Shown here piece after piece: positions 11,845 to 25,900 of a stretch of DNA of 64,000 nucleotides. The stretch covers positions 79,070-143,069 of the forward strand of contig JBAMJV010007509.1 in assembly GCA_037951105.1 (NCBI GenBank), in the 5' to 3' direction. The translations under genes were made by a program, and so were the position numbers. Each line of letters starts with the position of its first letter. Positions within the stretch are counted from its first letter, which is position 1. This stretch comes from Echinarachnius parma. Taxonomy: Eukaryota; Echinodermata; Echinoidea; Clypeasteroida; Echinarachniidae. The notes below the pieces were generated by a model. The model was not told the DNA's origin. It made no database searches and saw only the letters and a program-made list of their open reading frames with translations.

Positions 11845-12082
11845 GCCCATATTTATGAAAGCCCGCTAGCTTAGTTCCTTGCTAAGTCTATTTTGGATGG
11901 CGTGGCTACGAATTAAAAACAAGGTATTTTAGTTGCTAACTAGGGTTTATTTAGTGGGTACCTAAAGCTTACCCAGCTGAACCAAGTAGGGGACTAGGAA
12001 AACTGTCTGTTGCTCAATAAACTGCGCATTTAAAATACACTTAGCAAGAAACTAAGCTAGGGGGGTTTCATAAATATAGGGC
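11845..12082. mobile_element. MITE family with GCTAGCTTAGTT ends, copy 1
   Basis: The ends read GCCCATATTTATGAAAGCCC and, at the right, TTTCATAAATATAGGGC in inverted orientation. Subterminal CTAGCTTAGTT and AACTAAGCTAG pair with each other. Three more copies lie at 12297-12544, 28974-29200 and 29221-29530. Confidence 0.8.
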
Positions 12083-12296
12083 CAGGTTCTATGTGTATTA
12101 TTATTTTTAAGCCCTGATACATACATGTACAAGAAAACTATATATTAAAGAGGTACATTCAATGGTGCTCAAGGTGCCCAAGGTGCTCGTTATAATGAGG
12201 TTTCACTGTACTACTGCTGCGGTCCAAACTGTCTTCACATACTGTATAACAGAGGCCGCACGAGTGCTATAGAAAGGGTAGACTCTGTGAACAGCT

Positions 12297-12544
12297 GGGG
12301 CCTATAGTCATAAAAGCCTGCTAGCTTAGTTGCATGCTAAGTGTATATCGCATGACGTACATAATATATGTATCAAACACACAATATGTTAGTTGCCAAC
12401 TAAGGTTAACTTCGTAGGTACCCAAGGCTAAACCAGCTAAATCTAGTTGAGACTAGGAAAACTGTTTGTAGCACCACTAAACTGTGCCATTTGAAATTCA
12501 CTTGGCATGGAACTAAGCTAGCAAAGTTTTATGAATATGGGCCC
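12297..12544. mobile_element. MITE family with GCTAGCTTAGTT ends, copy 2
   Basis: Same terminal pattern as the copy at 11845: GGCCTATAGTCATAAAAGCC on the left and an inverted TTTTATGAATATGGGCC on the right, with CTAGCTTAGTTGCATG near the left end. Confidence 0.75.
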
Positions 12545-13313
12545 TAGTCTTTAAACCAAAGTTATTCCACATTCAAATCACTTCTGAAGATTGAAATAAT
12601 TAGGATTAGATAACAGACAAGTGGCCTTTGTACAGGTGGATGGTTTAGAGACTATTTTAATTTAAAAAACATTAATGGTGTCAAGCATACACACACACAC
12701 ACACACTCTGCCAAAACATTGGACCAAGTATAATGCAAAATGTAGTACACCAAATCAAATAAATCGAAGATTAATTTTTTGTCAAGTTTTGTTCTATTTA
12801 TTTGTATCAGTCACAAAAGTTTCTGTTACATAAACACCAAGTTGCTTATGAACAAAGATATTGAATAAACCTGCATGATTTGAATCTTACTCTTGTTAGT
12901 ACATAACAATATGTTTGTTTTTTTTACAAAAAAGAAGAAAAATATTAAAAGAAAATATAAAAGCAAATTTTTACTAGCATACGGACAAATTTTCATATAA
13001 AATATAAAATCATTGTTATTCCCACTAAGATCCTTACATGCACAATATAACATGTACCAACTGTATGTCAGTAATAATTTCTTCTTGCCTATTTTGGACT
13101 AAAACAGAATAGCTCATAAATGATCTCAAGCTAAGGAAATATCTTCCAATCTACTGCATATCTAACTTTCTTCTTATTCAAATTGTTTCTAGCTTCAATA
13201 ATTTTATTGGAACTTTTGTACTTAATTATAAAAAGTTAAATTCTTCAGGTAGATGTAATGATTTACTGTTTCTCTCAATTAATTGTGAAACTAAATGTTT
13301 TTCACTGATTTTA

Positions 13314-13540
13314 AACAGTTAAACAATGTTCTTCCCATTTGTGTTGAGACTTGAGAAAAAGGCAACCAATCATTGAAATCATTGAAACGAAAAGTGGCTA
13401 CTGTAGACAGATGACCTCTAATAGACAGGCTCAATAACATTTGTTTTTCTCTACATAACCTGGGATCACTTTTGGTAGCCACTATAGGCAGGTTGGCTGC
13501 TATAGACAGGTGGCCACTAAGACGTTTTTTTTTACTGTAC
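13314..13540. mobile_element. GTGGCCACTATAGACAGG repeat, copy 1 of 4
   Basis: Carries AGTGGCTACTGTAGACAG and GTAGCCACTATAGGCAGG with GGTGGCCACTAAGACG at the right. Related copies occur at 19632-19730, 27665-27832 and 56995-57170. Its terminal segments are inverted relative to one another, as in a short MITE. Confidence 0.7.
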
Positions 13541-14000
13541 CTAGAAATCAAGATTTAAAATGCCAGGATTACTACTCATGGAACATGTCCACTTACTTAG
13601 AGACATGAATATGTACTTTCTTGTATTCTTCATTAAATTATTATGTTCTTGATCGTTTAACTGGTCAAGACTGGTGCATGATTTATTCATATAAAATCAA
13701 TTCAATGTCATGTAAATTTGAGTACTGTTTCGGTTATAAATGCTACTTCAGAACAATAATAGAAAATAAGATCAATAGAACATTAACATAATTAACATTT
13801 CATAAAAACAACATTTCATAATTCAAATCAATTATTTATTTGTGTATATAGAATGAGTAAATGTTCACATTTATCAGCTAAAAATATAAGCTAATAAATC
13901 AAAATATATGGAGAAAGAAATCACACACTTTTCTGCTGACATAATATCAACATATCTTCTTCTTTAGACACCCATCCACATGCACAGTAGACAAACTTAA

Positions 14001-14554
14001 AGGGATAGTTGAGTTCTGGTAAGGAGAGTACAGTTTTGGTGAAACTGAATTTTAGTAACCAAAACCTGCGTCATTACATTACAAACTAATAGTTATAACT
14101 AGAAAGGAACACAAAATTACAAATGACGTAGTAAAGATCATGCTATCATTAAAAAAGAGCCGTTAAAACGTAAGAGGGCGCTCTCTAAACACTCATCGGT
14201 TTCAACCATTTTGAATAAAATATTGTGCATGTGATGCTTTGTTGAAATAGTGATTAGATAGAGAAATAACGAACAACTATTTAAATATCTATTTTGTAAC
14301 TTTTTGAAAAGAGGAAGCATTTTTTTGAATTTTTAACGGCTGGTTCAAAATTCTCTAATAAACCTGGGGCCCCAGGTTTATTACAAATTGTTATATTTAT
14401 GGATATTTCAGCCGTCTCTGAACCGATTTTGATCAAACAAAGATGATTTTATTATTTAAATATTATGCTCTTTCAAATTTTACACTCAGTTTTTCATTAC
14501 CTCACAAAAAAGAAAGTAGTCTAGCGCCCTCTCTACCAAAACTCAACTATCCCT
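14001..14554. mobile_element. TTAA-flanked MITE, AGGGATAGTTGAG family, copy 1
   Basis: Ends with AGGGATAGTTGAGTTCTGGT on the left and ACCAAAACTCAACTATCCCT on the right (inverted). TTAA lies on both sides (13997-14000 and 14555-14558). Related copies are at 33235-33800 and 41252-41782. A TTAA duplication is typical of piggyBac- or Kolobok-type elements. It is non-coding. Confidence 0.85.
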
Positions 14555-14558
14555 TTAA

Positions 14559-16262
14559 CTACAAAGAATGCCCGATAATAATGCAAACATTGTATACACC
14601 CTGCTATCCAAAAGGGGAAAACAAGATTTTAAAAATGTATCGTTTAAAAGAAGATAATGCAAAAAATTGCTATATGCATGATTATTAGGATAGTTAATAT
14701 TACTTTTTTAGGTTTCAAGAAATTAATCTTAAATTAAGACTGAAAAAAAAAAATGTAATAAAAGAAAAAGTACCTTTTAGACATGAATAGTTGAACAATA
14801 AATCTTACCAGCTGGTTAATAAAGCAAACTATTTCCCCTTCACCTTTGAAGAATTGTGACATGACAATTACTTGGAAATACTTTTGATTACGTAATATAA
14901 TACATGTTTCTAATTCTGCCATCTTATACAAAAGTATCATTCTTAATTCAATATCGTAACTTGGGATTATAAAACACAGAATACAGTGCCTGCAGCATTC
15001 TGGTTAGTTCCCTGTCAGAGACTGAATTCAATTAATAAATCATAACATTCATAGTTCATGGTCAACCTTTACACTTGTATAGCTTATATTATGAACATAT
15101 TTCTTGAAAGGGGGGGGGGGGGGGGGGGAGCAATGATATTTGTAATTGTTCCTAAACAAAACATAAAATTCCCCCAAATAATGGATATTGTGTTTCTCTA
15201 TATAAAACAAAAACACATATGCTCTATAAGGCATGCATACAATCATCTTAATTGTATCACCTTTTTATTAAAAATATGAATTTTTGCTGAGCAAAACACC
15301 TATTTCATGTTACCCCCAAAATTTAAAATTTCAAGAATTCAAAATGAGTAATTCAAAATGCAAAAATCCATATCTTATTCGGGGGAGTGGAACTATCATA
15401 ATTCTAATGGAAATTTTCTCATTCACATTAAATCAATACTTGCCATTATAAAAAAATCAACTTTTTTGTGCGATTTGAGCCCTCCTGTACATGTTGAACC
15501 ACTATATTATAGAATACCTTATTTCTTCAATAGCACATCTAAATTAAATTTACCCCAGCATTTCTTTACATTTGGCACAAAGCTTATTTTACTTAATTCT
15601 ACTTTTTCATTTACAAATGAGGCATCATAAACATATATACTTTTGTTGTTGATAATTCAGATATCACAATCTTAATTTTCAAAATGATACTTGAAATTGC
15701 CCACAAGTTGAAAAGAGAGATTGAAAATTAAAGCCATTACATTTATACCTACATCAAAGGCAAACCATTGAGCACAACATTTCATAAAATAAACAAAAAG
15801 CATTTAATTTAGCACATAGGACAACTGATCCCAATTAATCTAATTCTTCAGCTAAAACTTCTTCTGTGGCCAACAAATTGCAGCATTTATCTCTCAAACA
15901 GCTAATTTTTAAGAGCTATTCTACAGGCCATTTAAATGAGACACTAAAACCTGAGATTTCTTTGACAACTAGGGAAGAAAAATAAGAAAAAAACAAACAA
16001 ACAAAACAAAATAATACAAGTAAATAAGAGAAGTCTCAACAAATGCTTTTGTTCATGTCATTCATTGTCATTCCACGTCATGTTGGCCATTTGATTTGAA
16101 GAACTATCAAACTGCCCTCCCTAAAGGCCAACACAGAGATTAATCATAGTGGAACTATATTTGTAAAGAGATAGTGACAGTCAAATTGCCTTGTTATTAG
16201 AGGGTTTTCAGAGAGCTCTTTATAACAAGGTTCTCTGAAATATAAAATTAGTGAAATTCCCA
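14559..16262. other. Intergenic or distal 3' region of the PGC-1 gene, no exon seen
   Basis: AT-rich with a G-tract at about 15110-15128. No coding exon is supported. Part of it may belong to the 3' UTR of the minus-strand PGC-1 gene, but no poly(A) site could be fixed. Confidence 0.4.
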
Positions 16263-16263
16263 A

Positions 16264-16840
16264 CCTACAGCTACCTATGAAGTGGAGGGATCATCTATAG
16301 ATGCGATCTCAACACCATCTTCTCTCGTTGATGTTTCCCTTCATGGCAGCTAGGGAAGTTACATCAAGAGACTAATCTAAAAGCAAATCTTGTGAAAAAC
16401 TACAATAAAAGTAGAGCATCTTTAGATGTGATCTCAACATCATCTTTCCTTGTTGCCAACCATTCCCTTTATAATGATAATAATAATGGTGGCTACTTAT
16501 ATAGCGCACGTTCCGTCTTTCGACGCTCGCGGCGCATCATTATTATACCAGCTTTGAGAATTTCATCAAATTTGCATTTTAAATAAGGCCACTGGAGACT
16601 AATCTAATGGCTAAATATAGTAAAAACTACAGCTACACAATAAAAGTGGAGCATCTTTAGATGTAATCTCAACATCATCCTCTCTTGTTGCATAGCATAG
16701 CAGCTTTGAGAAGCTCATCAAATTCACATTCTACAAAAGGCCACTTGAGACTAAGCTAATGGCTAAATCTAGCGAGAAACTACAGCTACAAAATAAAAGT
16801 GGAGCATCTTTAGATGTAATCTAAACCTCATATCTTAACA
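16264..16840 (-). repeat. Tandem array of decayed copies of the PGC-1 last-exon tail
   Basis: The unit contains the end of the PGC-1 coding sequence plus the sequence just after the stop. The phrase GAGCATCTTTAGATG recurs at 16414, 16649 and 16802, with a variant at about 16287. Minus-strand reading of 16685-16740 gives ECEFDELLKAAM and later KRG then stop, clearly related to the real C-terminus (SEFDKLLKAAMKGKKR, stop at 16841). Two more units (about 16541-16580 and 16330-16370) are more decayed. The array lies directly downstream of the real stop, so it would be in the 3' UTR. Confidence 0.8.
16459..16553. mobile_element. Short insertion splitting one exon-tail unit
   Basis: A block with ATAATAATAATGGTGGCTAC and TATATAGCGC interrupts one unit of the array between its exon-like part and its tail. 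Similar short TAATAATAATGGTGGC blocks are common dispersed repeats in marine invertebrate genomes (from memory). The boundaries are approximate. Confidence 0.5.
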
Positions 16841-16965
16841 TCATCTCTTCTTTCCCTTCATGGCTGCTTTGAGAAGTTTATCAAATTCACTCTCCTCCGC
16901 TCTGGGTGCCGGGTTATCACCATGGTAGCCAAACTCCAGTTCAGATGATGCCTTGTTCAGTGAGT
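16841..16965 (-). CDS. PPARGC1: PGC-1 exon 9 (C-terminal tail and stop)
   Basis: The acceptor CTGCAG lies just right of 16965. After completing an Asp codon it encodes SLNKASSELEFGYHGDNPAP, then RAEESEFDKLLKAAMKGKKR, then TGA at 16843-16841. It matches the conserved end of vertebrate PGC-1 (FDxLLKxA). Confidence 0.92.
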
Positions 16966-19900
16966 CTGCAGGAGTGAAATATAGGTTAGGGAAAACGTAA
17001 GACTAATATACAGAAAATACCCAAAATATCATTAATTTGATTTAAATAAATGTTAATTTGATTCATCTGTGACATGTGGTTGAAATCATAGCCATGTTCT
17101 GGCTCATTATAATTATATAGTCTCCAGTAAGGACTTTTGGGAACAATTTAGGTACAAAGCATATGCCATTTTGTGTGTTAACAATGTCGTGGTCAACACT
17201 TATAAAGCCCATTTGAATAGACACAGATAGAGAAGCTTAAAAAGTATGCCCCTGTAGAAAAAAATGCCCCCCCCCCCAATTCTAAAAAGAGTATCTACTA
17301 ACGCATGTTTGATACCAAATTACAAGCTATTTTGCATAAAATAAGCTCCAAGACATTTCATATTTGACCAAAGGAACCCACATTCTTGTCAATTCTTTCC
17401 TAGACGAGGGGAATAAGATTGATACTTATATGTTAAACGGTTCGACTGGTTTTGATACAACAAGCCTAAGAATATACCCAGAGACTGTGTACCTCATGAC
17501 CCCTAAATCCAATCACTGGCATACATATTTTAAAAGTATTATTATTTTATTTATTTATATTTTTATTTATTTATTTTATTTAAAATAAAATAAATTGTTT
17601 TGGTGGGGCGAGGGGCTTCATATGTGGTACAATGTCTAAAAAGTTGCGTTTTTCATGCCGTGCCATAGTTTTTAATTTCCATGGCCGGTATTCTACTAGA
17701 CTAAAAAGACACAATTTACCAGATAAAACATCCACACTTGTACAGTTTGACTAGCACACTGATGTTTGTCATGCACCAACAGATATAAGCCAATTGTAGA
17801 GACACTGATTTTCCGCGATCGCGGAATTGACCATTTGAAACGGAAAACAGAAAAAAAAGAAAAAAAAACGAAACCGGGACCCGATGGTGACGGTCAGGAA
17901 CCGGTGTGACCGACCAAACCAACTCAGCCTTAATCATTATTGAATCAATTTTAAAGATATTTACTCTCTGGCCTGTGGTAAGTCCTTCCTGATATCAGGC
18001 ATGACACATTCCCCCCAAATTTTGATGATTTGTGGGTGAAAATCATGATTTTACCCTACTCATTGAATTTTGTATGGAGTTCTATGTAAACGGAATTTGC
18101 AGTTTTTCACATGTACAAAGTCTATGGCAAAACGGAATTTCCGTTTTTCAGGCAGGTAAAAACGGAATTCCAGATTTTCTGAAACGGAAAAGGCCTTTTT
18201 TTTTAACGGAAAATCAGTGTCCCTACAATTGTTTCTCTCAGACTAACATTTCAATGAAATGGTTTAACAAGTCAGCAGTAACATTATGTCCTCCGTCTAA
18301 AGGGACATTATGATACTGGAGACATGACCATTTCATTGGAATATCTGGCATCCCTTTTTCTTGATGTTAAATGACAAGAAACAATCTGCGTGGTGCACGA
18401 CAGCCATCAATGTATTTGGTGTGAACTTTTTTCTCTCTTTAGTTTTGCTTAAGTTGATCAATTAAGTAGAATATCGGCCCATATATTTAAGCACTAAATC
18501 TTGTTTTTGATACCCAAAACATTGGCCCGGATTCACAAAGAAGGTTTGTACATACCATGGTTTAAACCATGGTCTACATCTATCGAGTGCTGCTCGTAAA
18601 CAAGTAAAACAATTTATAATTTATAACGATATGACTGTTAGTGCTTGCTAACTAGCAAATTTCACCATCTGAGAAGACAAACATTTGCTTGGGTGCATTT
18701 AGTAAATGTGTACCATCAACACTGTTAACAAGTAAGGAGTTTACATTCTTTCTCCATCAGTTTACAAATGGCACTCCATAGATGTGGACCATGGTTTGTA
18801 CAAAACTCCTTTGTGAATCCGGGCCAAAGTCTCTGGCATGGGACAGGGTTACTCTTCCATCAATGCTTGCTAGCTAGACTTCCTCCCCAGCTATCCAAAG
18901 ATTTTGCTTATATTTTGATATGGCAAACGGTCCTTTAGATTTTGAAATGAGAACCAGACAGACAACCTGAAAACGGCGCAGGCATACACATTGACTATTC
19001 ACTCAGACAGACAACCTGAAAACGGCGCAGGCATACACATTGACTATTCACTTACCAAGATCTTCATATGTGCTCTTGCAGAATTTTCTTCGACCGCCGA
19101 AGCACAGGTCATACTTGGGCCAGTTTGGATCGTCGGCAGCTATCAAGGAAAAAGATGATATTACTTTAATAGCCTTGTTAAAGTATCAATGGATGTACTA
19201 ATTGTACTCAATTATCGCCAAGTCATTAGTTAGCATGAACACTCACTGTAGATAAATATTCCACACCAACCACGGATCATACTTGGGCCAGTCGGATATA
19301 ATCTAAGAGAGAAGATGAGCCTTGGTTTTGTGTGCTTTATTGCTACTGAACAGAACACACACAGAGAAGTATTTTTAAAATGTAGAAAGTTATTTGGTCT
19401 TACTAACACCCTTCATGTACTCGTGGAGACAAATTCATGTTGACAAGTTAGTATCAAAGTACATGTACGTTACAAACAAATATATAACTTTGATTTTCAG
19501 TTGTTGCAACTAAATTGGCAAAAGGGCAACATTTCCATTGCTAACCCTACTAATAGAGATGATTTTGTTCACCAATTTTGATCAGCTGATGAGAAGCATC
19601 GTACAGACAAAGCTGTGGAGAGTGACCACCCAAGGGAAACAAGAAAAGTGGCCACTTTAGACGGGTGACCCTAATAGGTAGGTTGGCTGCTGTAGACAGG
19701 TCGCCACTAAGAATTGTTTAACTGTACATCAGCTTAGTGGTATCAAGCATGGAATGTCTATAATGACGTAAATGATCTGTTACTTACATGCAATAGCAGC
19801 CATAGCATCGCACCTATACCGGAAAGTGACAAATCCATAGCTGTCTCTGTCAAGGTAAAAAGAATAATTTAAATTTGTTAAATGGCGACATTCTGAATTT

Positions 19901-22900
19901 TAGTATTCACCAGCGTTTGTCATCAACATGCTTAGTATGATAAGGGCGCTAAGATTTCAACCCACTCTAAGCGTACAAACTAATGCTGGAGTGTTAGGTA
20001 AAGAAAAAATCCTGGTTCGTTATTGGATCGGTAGAATTCAAAAGCGCTAACGAGATTCTCGGATCGGATCGGGTCTCGGAAAAAAATAATATTGCAATTT
20101 GCTCTGAAAAAATGCAGCGTTGTAGACTTATCTTTCTTGTTTTATATGCCAATAATATTAACAATATTGACTCTTTGAGGCATGTACATATCAATCTTTA
20201 CGGGAAAATAGTTGCAGACTATTCAGAATTAACTCAGTTTCGATTTTTTCCGAAGTGAATTGGGCCTAGAAATTGATCCGTTTGTTCAGCTTCGCGCCAC
20301 ACGTTTCACAGAAAGCTATAAATGAGCCTTTTCGTGATCAACACCATTATGGTAGTCTACTTACATGATAACATCGCATCTGAAAGCCAAACCGAATAAA
20401 AAATGACCCAAAACAATGACAAAACTGTGCTGAATTATCGATAAATTTCCAAAGAACATTCGTGAGGTTAACTGAAGCCGGACGGCTAATATCGAAGGTT
20501 CAAGTTAGCACTTAGCAGCAAGTTTTTCGGGCCGCTGTTTCACCCATATCGCTCGTATACTTCGCGTGCAGGTTACGGTTCTTTTTTCTTACGCGAGATC
20601 CGTCCGCGACGATCTTGGTTCTTACGACGGATTCATCTGCGATACGTTACAGTCGTTTTTTATCGATATTTTGCGTAATTGTTTTCATTGTTTTGGGGCT
20701 CATTTTTGTTTCCGCTATCAAACGCCATGAAATCATGTAAGTAGAATATCAAAACATTTTAAAATGGTGCAAAATGACCAAAATACATATTTAGAGCCAC
20801 CTTTTGAATGCACTGGCTTATCAGCTGGATCATACAGATATCCATCAGACGTCTCCCCTGGAGTATCGGCCTAACTTTGTTTGCACATCCGTCGACAATA
20901 TCGTTCAAATGACTAGCAATTTCGCGCATCCTGTTCAATTTTCGACTGCGAAACGAAGTAACGAACCAAGAATTTCTCCAAAATAACCACTCATAAAGTA
21001 AACAATATTGATTCCCCCATTTTTTATTTAAATTACACTACTTAATGGACTGTCAAACATACACATTTTCAATTATTACTGGAGAAAATGAGTCGGCAAA
21101 ATCTTCCGATATTTTCTACCGAGAAAATGTATTTCTCGGATCCGGATCGGATCCGTCTCGGAAGCGATTATCGCTGGGAAATCGGATCGTTCCCGGATCG
21201 GATAACAGCATTAATACAAACTGTAGCACATAATGTCCCAGTTTTTTGGTAGATGTAAGAAAAGTATACATTCTCCATACTGTCTTTTGAACAAGAATTA
21301 ACAAATCAGGCTAAGCTGTTAATTGTGACTTTTAAAAAGGCAAACAACTTTTAACATGATTTTCTCGGAATGACATTGGGCGCTCGCAGGACTTATGCAG
21401 GTGTCAATTGTATGACGCACCTCTTGACCCCCGGGAAAGGTGCGTCATGTACTCCCATATTGATGTCACACAGTACCGTCATGGAAGCAAAATGTCAGTC
21501 ACAACACTGACCCATGTGTGCATCATAGTCAGTAACTTAACAATGGGTGCGTCACAAGGTTCGTCAATAGGACCGTCATTTTCATGAAATGGTGCGTCAC
21601 AATTTTGCCTCAAATATGTGTCAATGTGTCAATGTTCATAAAAGGGCGACGCACATCGGTACAATGACGCACCTTTCTTGGGGGTCAAGAGGTGCGTCAT
21701 ACAAATGACACCTGCATTAGGCCCCCCCAAAAAAATTGTTTGATTGGCGTAACGGGCAACCAAAAATTAGGGTAGGTCGGTAGGGATTTTTCTTTCTTTT
21801 TTTTCTACTTTTTTTTTCTTCTTCTTCGCACAAATACACAAAAACACACACATAACACATCGCAATTGCAAATTCTATTGCAATTTTGTATTTATTTATT
21901 TATTTATTTTTTATTATTATTACAAATTATAACAATTCAGAAAAAACCTCTAGGGTCGGCGTGCATTAGCGCCGGTATTTTTAGGGGCGGGAGGGTTACG
22001 CCAATCCAACCATTTATTTTTCATGGCCTTAGCGCCCTTCTCTTTCTCAACCGACGATATAAGATAATTTTACTGTTTTTCTTTGTTCGAGGCCACCAGA
22101 TTCAGCTTTTGAGCCACTAGATTCTGAAAAAAAATGGCAAAAAAGGTTGTTTCTAGCATTGTCATTCCAAATCAAGTAATTGGGGGTCTTGTATAAAACA
22201 TTACTTACTGGTTTTCCCTGAAGTGAAGAGAGACTTTATCGATGAGCCCAAAGCGGCTGAATTGCTGCAATAACGCATCCTTGGTCGTTTCCCTTGTAAT
22301 GTTGCCAACGTACATTGTGCGCCTCTCAGTCTGCAAGGTAACACACAACACACAAATATCATATAACAATCCCACAAATAATCAAAGCTGGTCCTCTTTA
22401 CGATTTGAAACTAAACATCCACATTTAACCCTAAAAAGGCAGGACTATTTGAGGTCTTTCTACAGCCTGGAGGGGGGCTGAATTGCTGCAACAAGGCATT
22501 CTTGGTCGTTTCCCTTGTAAGGTTGCGAACATACATTGTGCAGCTCTCAGCCTGCAGATAACACACAACACACAAATTAATATAATAATCCCACAAATAA
22601 CAACCAAAATAATGTTAGAAACCAAACAGCCATATTGAAAGAGGCATTGATTTTGTACTTCTGCCTTATGTTGAATACAAAACACTGAATCTGTTGCACA
22701 TGTTTTGAAGAAGAAAAAAAAGAATGTAATTTTATCAAGATGAATCACAAATATATGTATTTTATTTTGTTAGTGGTAATTTGCCTCATACTGCTGTTAG
22801 CAAACATAGTACGCCTTACTGCCTGCAAGTTTTAGCAAGTCAGTGTGTGATAAATCACACTTACTGCCAGTCATAGCATTGAACAACGAGCAATTCGCGC

Positions 22901-25900
22901 GCCATTGTTAGTGTGCATTCAGCTGTGTGCCGAGAGATTGGGCATAGCTCTGACGGGCAGTAAGTCCGATTTATCAGACTGTTATTGGTATCGTTTTTCA
23001 TTATCCGATGGACATAATCATTTTGTTACTATATTTTGGGAAGTGGCCCGTTCCGTTTTTTTTGGGCCACCATGTATTGCTTCTCACCTTTAACCCATCC
23101 AAGTCTGATTGATTTGGGTATTAATGCATTCTCTATAGACCACAGCCAAAGTATTTTCAGGACCAGTCCTGGCCCCATTACAACAAACTTTTCCAATTGT
23201 TGTAAGAGTCCAATTATTGTAACTTGCAGGTCAACAGCCAATCAGCATGGAGCATAGGAGCCGTTGCCATGGTAGTTACAATAATTGGACAATTACAGCA
23301 ATTGCAAAAGTTTTTATGAAATGTGGCCTTGAATGGGTTAACCCGCCCAAGCATATTTACAGCAACGGGAAGAGAGGTCAACATAAAAATGGCTAACCCC
23401 AATGCAAACACAATTTCTGGAATTCCTGATTAATATGGAAAACTTTCATCCCGGAATTCTGTATCTGATATCTCATGAAATACTTACAAATTCCTGAAGT
23501 TGTTCGGCAGTGTAAATAACTTCTTCATTCCCAGCATTAGGATCAAATGTTCTGTTGCTGGAGCTGAAATGGACAACAAAAAAATACATTTGAAAAAAAT
23601 CAATTATATCCTTATTGTATTAACAAAATCAAACAGGTATTTACAATTAAAACATTTCTTGAGGTTTGCTTTTATTTATATATTCTTCACTCATGGGATG
23701 GATTGCCCTTGTCAGCTACAAGCTCTGTTTATCACTTAGTATGGAAGCCAACTCAACATGGGATTTTCAAATGAACTATACATGTATATTTATAACAATC
23801 AAAAATTCTAAATCCTTGATAACAAAGGATTTGACTGTTCTCAATAACTCTTAACTTATATATCAGGGGGGAAATTCACATACTTTCACTGGTTACCCTT
23901 TACAGCTTGACTTCATTATATTTACCACTCTGCAAATTGATTCATATTTTTTTCCAAGTTATACAACCATTTTTGGTGCTAAATTACCCCGAGCTCCTGT
24001 TTTGTGATTTTCATTTTTTTAAATAAAATCAATAACCTAACATATTCATGAAACCCTGCTAGCTCAGAACTTATCACGAGGAAGATTTTCGAAGATTATT
24101 ATATAAGTGAGAAAACAGTGACCAGTCCACATAGTTGCCAACTAGGTTGTATGAATAAAGACACAGAAAACTTGCCCTATGTATGACCAGTGCCTCGTTG
24201 CAGAAAGAGATCATGCAATCGATTGTAAGTTACAATGCATTGTAAGTCAGATCATGTGTTCTTCTGGTTCTACATGGGCAAATCTGATTAGTTGAAACGC
24301 GCAAATTTTCTGACTTACAATTAATTGTAACTTACAATCGATTGTATCTCTTTCTGCAACGGGGCCCTGATCACAAACAAATAATGTGCAATGTAAATTT
24401 GAAGTGAATCTAGAAAGAAACTTAAGTTACTTGTAACATAAGCATTTTTCTGTATGAAATGTGCATCAAATTCGATTCAATCATAGTCTATCGCATGTCA
24501 TTCTAAAATGTTTACTGAATTGTCTGATTGAAAATATTAAAGCACTATGTCACAGGCCTATTTCATGCAATTTTACCATCTCTATCAAGTTGTCGGAGTT
24601 TCATTAACGTTTTGAATGCGCTACCCATCAACTCTATTGTATGCCACCATAAAAATAATGAATACTATTTAATCTGTATGAAAAAGGTACACTGAATGTA
24701 ATAAATACAATTTTGAATGCTCTATAAATCTGATCCAAAGACTGGCCTAAGATTGGAAGGAAAGGAAGACTTTTGTTACTGCCCTACATGTCAGAGGGAA
24801 TTAAGGGTATTAAGTAATATAACTAGTCTACTGCTTGCCATCATACCTTTTTTCAGCGTGGTGCCGTGACATTGACCTCGTCCTTGATCCTCCATGAGTC
24901 CTAGAACGGGTTGTCCTCGAATGGGTTGTCCTACTTTGAGACCGTTGAGGAGTCCTGGAAAAGGATGTCCTAGTATGTGACCTTTGAGATCGCACAGGTG
25001 ATCTGGACAACGAGCGAGAATATGACCTAGAACGCCTGGCAAAGTCTCTGGATGGCGACCTCGAATAACTTCTTGACCGAGATCTGGAGAAGGATGGAGA
25101 TCTAGAAAAAGAGCGTGATCTTGATCTTGAATAGGACCGTGATCGCGATCTTGAGTTCGAAGGTGACCTAGAGTATGAAGGCGAGCGGGAGTACGAGCGC
25201 TGTCTGGATCCGGAGTGAGCACGAGAGTCATAGGAGCTGTAGGAAGAGCACGACGGAGATCTAGAACAGGAGCGGGAAGGGGACCGAGAACCTGTCGAAC
25301 AGACACTCTCCCTAGTCCTCCTCGGTCCTCTTCGCACCTGTGACCTTCCCCTGTGACAAGAGGGGGATCTGTTCTCCCCATTTACCCCTCTGTCTGTAAT
25401 GTCCGACTGAGAACCACTGTCGGAACTCTCAGACTGCGAGGACAACGAGTTCCTTTTGCTTCTGGGTTTTCTATACGAGCGGTGGCTGTTGCGCCTGCGA
25501 CGAGATCGCGATCTGGTATGTCTTTCCATATGACCCCCAGTTTTGCCAACCACTGCTTCCTCATTGTTGTTGTCCATCGCGAAAACCTTGTTGCTGTATC
25601 CCTCTTGTATGGGATCGTTGTTGTCTATTCTAAAGACTTTGCATTTATACTTCTCCTTCACAGGCTGAGGAGGAGCGGTAGGGTTGATCTCGCGATACAT
25701 CCCCATCAGAAGCTTGCCGGAGAAGTAGTTTGGGATCTTGTCAAAGAGAGGCAGTGTGGGCTCCTGCTGGGCGGGCACGCTCACTGGGGGTACCTTTGCA
25801 GACTCGTCCACGTCAATGTTTTCCTGCTCCTCTCCCTCCCCAACTTCAGGAGACCTACTGGCTGGAGACAGGCTAGCAGGAGAGCTACTCACAGAGGAAC

